Shown here: positions 61,401 to 64,000 of the stretch, one piece after another
Layout of the letters: every line of letters starts with the position of its first letter
How positions within the stretch are numbered: the first letter of the stretch is position 1
Assembly: GCF_000003815.2 (NCBI RefSeq)
Contig: NC_049993.1
Location: 8,830,041 to 8,894,040 of the forward strand
DNA from: Branchiostoma floridae
Lineage: Eukaryota > Chordata > Leptocardii > Amphioxiformes > Branchiostomatidae
Direction: 5' to 3'
Length of the DNA stretch: 64,000 bases
Translations under genes and position numbers: made by a program
Notes under the pieces: generated by a model
Databases searched by the model: none
The model's input: the letters and a program-made list of their open reading frames with translations, nothing else
What the model was told of the DNA's origin: nothing

Positions 61401-62585
61401 GAGTAAAATGATTTCATTTCCTTTAGTTACGATACTCATCTCAAACCATGTGCATTGCTAGTGTTTGATGACCCTAGACATGACACTTTAAGGCATAAGG
61501 AGACAACTGTTTATCAATTATTTACATGAGAAACTAATATATGAATTATGAATTATCTGTTATCATTTACCTTAAAAAGCTTTTGGTTGGATGTAACTTC
61601 AAAAAATTTACATAAATCTGTCTTTTTTTCCGTCTCAGTTACCTTAAGAAATAACAACATAGTCTGCAAACATAATTTCATACATTATGACATTGACGAC
61701 ATTCATAGGTAACTTGATCATTGTGGACACAAATAAGCCTGTTGAATTTTAGTAACCGCTTCAACTCGGTGCGACAAGTCGCGAATACAAAGATCCAGGA
61801 TATTCAATAGTTCTTCAAAGCAATACGTTGACGCAGGTCAAACCTTTCCCGGTCTGGATGATCTATGAGGCATTAAAATATTGAATATTAATAATGTTTG
61901 AAGAAGAGTATTACATTGGTAACAAAAGCGGGTCGCAAAAACGCAAACTTTGACTGATAAGGTATCATAGTGTAACATACTTTAAAAGGAACTTCTGACA
62001 GAAAACTTGCAATTACCTCACCAATCATTTCCGTTCCTGCATATACATGCCTGTACATCTGATATGGTAAAAGGCGCCATTGGTACTGTACCTGTGTTCC
62101 TCGCCATACATTCTTGCAGTTCCGGCAAATACTGTCAGATGGCGTAAGGTCAACACTTGCGGTCATGAAGCAGATATTTACATGCACATTCAAAGTTTTA
62201 TGTCTAAGTCAGATACAGTGTTAGCAGTACTTTTGCCTATTGTCACAATAATAGATTTCACTATATTTTGGTTGGGGTACCACTCGATGTATGGTTTAGT
62301 ATGCTCTTCGACATTTCTGCAGTTCAAGCACAGATCGCCTGGTGGAGTTAATGAACCATGTTTGATGCCATGTATCTTATTCTAGGTGAATTAACAGAAG
62401 ACGAGATGAGAGTTTGTACGTGCGCTTCCACGTCCAACTTGCCGGAGTACGGGTGCGGCGAGGAGGGCTGCTGTGCCGAGCAGGTAACTCAGCATGTGCA
62501 CCTCCACTCCTCACACCTTCCATCTTCATCCAGCCTTTCATCCAGCTCAGCCCTGTCCAACTCTCTGCACTCGCTCAGCATGTAG
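31872..62585 (+). CDS. Ig-domain transmembrane receptor with two cytoplasmic SH3 domains (spliced gene)
   Basis: Joined exons: 31872-31926, 32996-33349, 36425-36724, 43543-43672, 44199-44374, 49691-49821, 50823-50937, 59493-59681, 60264-60464, 62386-62585. They sum to 1851 bp, 616 residues plus stop, and every junction is GT-AG with matching phase. Order: signal peptide 1-18; Ig-like 1 (about 27-136, no canonical disulfide); Ig 2 (137-236, C161/W175/C218); Ig 3 (237-330, C260/W272/C311); transmembrane 348-372; basic RRSRSRS and proline-containing linker 373-420; SH3-1 (about 424-477); SH3-2 (about 492-545); Cys- and Ser-rich tail to 616. It is inferred to be a type I cell-surface adhesion or recognition receptor that recruits proline-rich partners directly. 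Ligand and pathway are unknown. I know of no named family with this architecture. Least certain points are the exon 5 acceptor and a possible extra splice in the last exon. Confidence 0.88.
31927..32995 (+). other. Intron 1
   Basis: Starts GTAAGT and ends CTAAG. It contains a GT run near 32128-32143. A 98-residue open frame at 32127-32423 has no recognisable domain and is not supported as an exon. Confidence 0.7.
32996..33349 (+). CDS. Exon 2: first Ig-like domain, lacking the canonical cysteines
   Basis: A symmetrical phase 1-1 exon of 354 bp, residues 19-136. It reads as an Ig fold: GETVTLPV (B strand), VTWSRV (C strand Trp, W61), GSLRIDDAKLSDEGLYV (E strand to F strand with the D-x-G-x-Y motif, Y115), then a G strand YVKLIII. 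The two positions that normally hold the disulfide carry Val47 and Met117. The only cysteine (C22) lies before the domain. Codon use is strongly GC-biased against the AT-rich introns, supporting real coding function. V-set or I-set cannot be settled by eye. Confidence 0.88.
33350..36424 (+). other. Intron 2
   Basis: Begins GTAATA and ends TTTCAG. A 16-bp imperfect inverted repeat (ATGCTGGAAG/CTTCCAGCAT) flanks about 33949-34021. Open frames on both strands at 34210-34677 and 34923-35144 have no recognisable domain or splice support. Confidence 0.7.
36425..36724 (+). CDS. Exon 3: second Ig domain
   Basis: A single 300-bp phase 1-1 exon encodes residues 137-236, a complete C2/I-type Ig domain. 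It has ALNCTVA with C161, IEWRKNG with W175, VITLVVTNVTKNDAGKYTCRA with the D-x-G-x-Y-x-C motif (C218), and a closing VQVEV strand. Three N-glycosylation sequons are visible at N160, N183 and N207, supporting an extracellular location. The exon ends GTCATGT/GTAAGT, and copies of this very junction recur in the intron that follows. Confidence 0.93.
36712..37430 (+). repeat. Tandem array repeating the exon 3 splice donor
   Basis: Units of roughly 90-132 bp each carry a version of AAGTCATGT/GTAAGTCGCTTCT, copied from the end of exon 3. The true donor is at 36725; copies of GTAAGT fall at 36813, 36945, 37075 and 37301, with a broken one near 37207. Each unit also has GCCATCAATCATTG and a pyrimidine-rich CTTCTTCT block. 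The array starts exactly at the exon edge. Confidence 0.92.
39413..39460. repeat. (TA)n microsatellite
   Basis: An uninterrupted alternating TA tract of about 48 bp within intron 3. Confidence 0.95.
39745..39912. repeat. Two tandem copies of an 84-bp unit
   Basis: Copies at 39745-39828 and 39829-39912 share AAAGGTAAGCC near their start and TTTGCTATTCT and TTGTTGATCTTTTCTAGTCG at their end. No coding role is evident. Confidence 0.9.
40448..40485. repeat. Perfect 13-bp inverted repeat
   Basis: TGATATTGAATTC at 40448-40460 is the exact reverse complement of GAATTCAATATCA at 40473-40485, around a 12-bp loop. It is a potential hairpin in intron 3 of unknown role. Confidence 0.9.
42585..42690. 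repeat. Dispersed repeat, copy 2
   Basis: Matches 16490-16600 across GAGTTTAT, GCTCGAACA, AGGTCAACATT, CCTGATTATCCTAA and TGTCGCAT. The central part also matches 50126-50200. Confidence 0.6.
43383..43484. repeat. (CA)n microsatellite before exon 4
   Basis: A CA tract of about 80 bp continues as four copies of ACGC and ends 58 bp before the exon 4 acceptor. CA-rich intronic tracts close to splice sites are known binding sites for hnRNP L-type splicing regulators, so length variation here might affect exon 4 use. Confidence 0.95.
43543..43672 (+). CDS. Exon 4: first half of the third Ig domain
   Basis: Encodes residues 237-279 plus two bases of codon 280. The acceptor is TTTTTATGTAG and the donor CACAG/GTAAAT. 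The peptide has the classic I-set opening: VVVDASSSATFYC with C260, then EGNPPPNISWF with W272. N243 and N269 are potential glycosylation sites (NVS, NIS). The phase-2 end splits the Ig fold after the C strand, a common intron position in I-set genes. Confidence 0.93.
44199..44374 (+). CDS. Exon 5: second half of the third Ig domain
   Basis: Encodes residues 280-338. The diagnostic stretch is AVLKLNNVRINDSGEYICT with the D-x-G-x-Y-x-C motif (C311), followed by SNGMGGEDYMSVRLSV. I place the acceptor at GTCGTCAG/T because a TTTTTCCTTCC tract precedes it and the resulting domain length is typical. An alternative acceptor at 44165/44166 would add 11 residues in frame. The donor is ambiguous between 44371 and 44374, both phase 1; the later one has the better GTAAGT and is used here. 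Confidence 0.9.
44375..49690 (+). other. Intron 5
   Basis: A 5.3-kb intron. It contains a MITE-like element at 44434-44622 shortly after the donor and a G-run near 49199. No exon-like sequence with coherent phase was found between the third Ig domain and the transmembrane exon. Confidence 0.75.
44434..44622. mobile_element. 189-bp MITE-like element with 35-bp terminal inverted repeats
   Basis: The left end AGGGCCTATCTC (44434-44468 arm) and the right end GAGATAGGCCCT (44588-44622 arm) are inverted copies, 29 of 35 bases identical by eye, both containing GGAGGCA/TGCCTCC and ending GGAGG/CCTCC. There is no coding capacity. The target-site duplication is not clear, perhaps TA. It sits 60 bp inside intron 5. 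Confidence 0.75.
49691..49821 (+). CDS. Exon 6: transmembrane helix and stop-transfer segment
   Basis: Encodes residues 340-382, entering in phase 1 and leaving in phase 0 at AGCCAG/GTAAGA. A hydrophobic stretch of about 25 residues runs from L348 to C372, containing LLLLAAGVAGG and VAIVLVVLAC. It is followed by RRSRSRS, the positive cytoplasmic flank expected for a type I protein. G354 and G358 form a GxxxG pattern often seen in helix-helix contacts. C372 at the inner edge could be palmitoylated. Confidence 0.92.
50126..50200. repeat. Dispersed repeat, copy 3
   Basis: Contains AAGGTCAACATTGTC, ACCTGATTA and TGTCGCAT in the same order as the copies at 16.5 kb and 42.6 kb. It is the most diverged of the three. 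Confidence 0.55.
50629..50678 (+). pseudogene. Dead duplicate of the start of exon 7
   Basis: The sequence after TCCTGTCAGCAG at 50617-50628 copies exon 7 (ATGGTGAGGATT versus GTGGTGAGGATT, then CCCATCCGGCCC in both). It has three extra bases and a TAA where exon 7 has CAA, and similarity fades soon after. It lies 194 bp upstream of the true exon. If used as an exon it would stop translation just inside the membrane. Confidence 0.85.
50823..50937 (+). CDS. Exon 7: proline-containing cytoplasmic linker
   Basis: Encodes residues 383-420 between the membrane and the SH3 domains. It starts in phase 0 after CCTGTCAGCAG (an alternative AG three bases earlier would add one Gln) and ends at GATGACG/GTAAGA in phase 1. 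The sequence contains IVSPIRPQQP, with overlapping PxxP elements, then arginine-rich REPRYRPR and acidic SADSDDG. Y411 and several serines could be phosphorylated. PxxP motifs next to the protein's own SH3 domains suggest a possible internal contact, which is inference. Confidence 0.82.
52555..53252. repeat. Two tandem copies of a roughly 335-bp unit
   Basis: Copies begin ATATTGACCTTGGCTATGC at 52555 and 52890 and both end with GTTCAAGTCGTGTTTACTTTG. Each has a G-run, then CACAGTT and AAAGAGCAGCAACACGTGAT. The second copy is longer by small insertions. No open frame is conserved between them, so I treat it as non-coding. Confidence 0.93.
57797..58057 (-). pseudogene. LINE ORF2 C-terminal fragment
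   Basis: On the minus strand an open segment reads WYGHVLRLPPEHPTRALLDF, then further on GAPRTRWMDVVTRDL and RGRWRTLVHA, ending HVQEDE and a TGA stop at 57799-57797. The GHVLR and WR-x-LVHA signatures are typical of the far C-terminus of endonuclease/reverse-transcriptase polyproteins of non-LTR elements. After the stop comes a short GTGA-type tail and the target-site duplication, as expected for the 3' end of such an element. It is truncated upstream and not functional. Confidence 0.8.
58078..58892 (+). pseudogene. LINE ORF2 middle fragment (end of endonuclease to start of RT)
   Basis: The frame opens with NTDHRLLMAHMRLKLK, the closing DH motif region of an APE-type endonuclease. It continues through the linker (PWISPETLDIIDSRR, RLNGIRN, KYWTDQAAKLEAAA, DCIHRWKEHFSQLLN) and reaches the first reverse-transcriptase block, LGKLKNGKAPGICNITAEML. 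It then breaks at the target-site duplication. The open frame continues to 59046 through flanking DNA that is not LINE-like. The catalytic RT motifs are absent, so this is a dead fragment. The frame is intact over about 270 codons, suggesting modest age. Confidence 0.88.
59493..59681 (+). CDS. Exon 8: first SH3 domain
   Basis: A 189-bp phase 1-1 exon, residues 421-483, with acceptor CCTGTCCTGCAG and donor AAAA/GTGAGT. The SH3 pattern is clear: ARAKGNYNP in place of the ALYDY motif, ELKLKTNDVVQLL, SGWYFGYLDGRLGLIP with W457, and PAHIVEII closing the fold. Two binding positions are altered: the ALYDY motif is degenerate, and the tyrosine of the usual PxNYV end is Ile473. It may bind atypical ligands or be structural. 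It is the upstream partner of a more canonical SH3. Confidence 0.9.
59682..60263 (+). other. Intron 8
   Basis: A 582-bp AT-rich intron between the two SH3 exons. No internal features beyond short T-runs. Confidence 0.85.
60264..60464 (+). CDS. Exon 9: second SH3 domain
   Basis: A 201-bp phase 1-1 exon, residues 485-550. It is a textbook SH3: ARALYDYSPQEEGELRL, VYDVIEVLNRDESGWWYGR (W525/W526) and GSLGVFPSNYVEVI, so all the aromatic residues of the proline-peptide groove are present. The lead-in KRFARALYDY resembles RRFARAKGNY of the first SH3, and both exons have the same phases, implying tandem duplication of an SH3 exon. It likely binds PxxP ligands in the cytoplasm. The donor is GTTG/GTAAGG. 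Confidence 0.95.
60465..62385 (+). other. Intron 9
   Basis: AT-rich, with three tandem copies of the 11-mer TCTCACTGCGT at 60763-60795. No additional exon is supported. Confidence 0.8.
62386..62585 (+). CDS. Exon 10: Cys-rich and Ser-rich C-terminus
   Basis: Enters in phase 1 after TTATTCTAG and runs to a TAG at 62583-62585. It encodes residues 551-616. The first part has six cysteines in about 20 residues (RVCTCAS, YGCGEEGCCAEQ), which in the cytoplasm could be lipidated or bind metal. The remainder is His- and Ser-rich with a long serine stretch, LHSLSM at the end. A donor-like CAG/GTAACT at 62483/62484 could allow an alternative splice that removes the Ser-rich tail. The simple read-through is preferred because the frame stays open to a natural stop. 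Confidence 0.7.
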
Positions 62586-64000
62586 GGCCGCTTCAGCCGC
62601 AGCTTCCGCCAACTCACCAGGTAGGACCGATCAGTGGCGCCCCCTAACGGAGCCAGTGCTAAGTGGGAAGATGCAGCCTTCGCCAAAGTGCGACATTGGC
62701 TGGCGTAAGGTTACATTAATCCAAATGGTGCACCTTTTTTTTTCAAAAATAGGTACAGAAATTTCTGATGTACATGGAATTGTTTCATATTTTGACTTAA
62801 CAATGTATAGAGGAAACATAAGAATATTTTCTCGAATATGGAATCCTGCTTAGCCCCGGTTCTAACGGAAGGACCCACAATCCCCGTGCTTGTAGATCCC
62901 CGCGTCGTCTATCCTAACTGTCAATCATTTTCTACAAACCAATCACAGGGGAGCACTACACCAATCCTAACTGTCAATCCTTTTTCTACAAACCAATCAC
63001 AAAGGAGCATTACACCAAGCGCACCGTCGGAGCTACTGACTTATACGAACAACACTTCAACTTCCCTGTGTTACTTGTATTGAATTAATGTGATGTTTTC
63101 TTATTAAGTAAAATTTCTTTCTAATACTTTTTCCCTTCCTTTTCACACACTTGCAAGATCAGTAAGAAAAGATATATTTACAATAAGACCGTTTGACGTT
63201 AAGAGATTGGGGTTAATTTTCTTCTGCAATCAAAGAATGTGCCAAATTTCTTTAATGTTATTAAAGATAAGAAGTCTGTTAACCCCAGGGCAAGGATGTG
63301 AATCAAAAATGATGTATGTACTACGCAAGTTATTGTCAGACTATTGCAGTGTTAGCTCATTGTGTTTCTTCCCTCGTTTTTGCTATTATCACTACACAAA
63401 GAGCACACACCCTGTCAATTCAAAGATTACCACAAATAAGACGTATGCAAGCAATTTTAAAATGCAAATGCACAGGCCGCACCTTTCGTGGATTAAAATG
63501 TAATCTTCTTCCTCCTAGGACATAAATCTACTCTAACCTTTCCTCGCATTCTAAAAGCGTTTCATTCTGATGTGATTTTTCACATAAAACTACTGTGTAT
63601 ACGGCTCGTTATGAGGAGAAGTAATGTCCTTGGGGGAATCCTACAGCGTGTAACTGTGGGGCTGACCTCGTCACCTCTTGATATTTCCGTTTGAAAAGCT
63701 TAGGTCTGACCACTCCGTCTAATTACTTCTCTCTACTAGTACCACGGGCCCTTCTAAGGTATTGTGTAGTTTCCAATCGTCAGACTCTCAGATTTTAAAA
63801 TATATCGGCAAGAGGGATAATTGAATTTATGAAACTATTGCGTATGAATTATCGCAATTGAAATTTAAAGGGACAATTTTGAATTTAAGGAAGACACCAT
63901 GGCCGACTAAGCCGGTGGTAAAGAGTTCTTATATTAAACAGTAGCGTCAGAAAGTAGGGATTTACACATTAGCACTCTCTGCTAATTTGTCATCCTATAC
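62586..64000 (+). other. 3' flank or 3' UTR
   Basis: No further gene is supported. No AATAAA occurs close to the stop; ATTAAA variants at 63260-63265 and 63492-63497 are the best polyadenylation candidates and both are weak. A 53-bp unit is tandemly duplicated at 62911-63016. Confidence 0.5.
62911..63016. repeat. Two tandem copies of a 53-bp unit
   Basis: Copies begin ATCCTAACTGTCAATC at 62911 and 62964 and both contain TTTCTACAAACCAATCACA and a final ACACCA. They probably lie in the 3' UTR or just beyond it. Confidence 0.9.

Noticed and set aside
1-64000. CRISPR arrays, bacterial operons or phage genes
   Set aside because: The tandem repeats seen are intronic duplications or microsatellites without regular repeat-spacer structure, and gene structure is clearly eukaryotic.

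Overview
The window is eukaryotic, intron-rich and repeat-rich, and contains one assembly gap of about 294 N. GT-AG introns, mostly phase 1, join short exons. The many TACATGTA-type words, SINE/LINE/MITE debris and the domain mix suggest an invertebrate deuterostome, and amphioxus (Branchiostoma) is my best guess. That assignment is an inference, not a match.

The only gene I can assemble with confidence is on the + strand from 31872 to 62585. Ten exons join with consistent phases into 617 codons (616 residues plus stop). The protein has a signal peptide, three Ig-like domains, one transmembrane helix, a basic and proline-containing juxtamembrane segment, two consecutive SH3 domains inside the cell, and a Cys-rich then Ser-rich tail. 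I know of no named receptor family with Ig domains outside and tandem SH3 domains inside a single-pass protein. This gene is the main discovery candidate: the receptor would carry its own adaptor module.

Region 1-31.5 kb is mostly non-coding. It holds a 182-bp near-perfect foldback element (13.3 kb), a doubtful minus-strand exon (17.1 kb), the N gap (18.8 kb), a CpG-rich segment ending in a strong splice donor (20.2-20.5 kb), a TC/TA/GA foldback microsatellite (24.1 kb), a tRNA-like sequence on the minus strand (26.3 kb) and a tRNA-derived SINE with a 14-bp target-site duplication (28.7 kb). Region 31.5-31.86 kb is a triplicated 104-bp repeat touching the start codon.

Within the gene, local duplication has copied pieces of its own splice sites. 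Intron 3 begins with an array that repeats the exon 3 donor. Intron 6 contains a dead copy of exon 7 with a stop codon. Intron 7 is 8.6 kb and holds a 335-bp tandem duplication and a 5'-inverted (twin-primed) non-LTR retrotransposon with an 11-bp target-site duplication. Intron 5 holds a MITE. The 3' flank after 62585 has a small tandem duplication and only weak polyadenylation signals.
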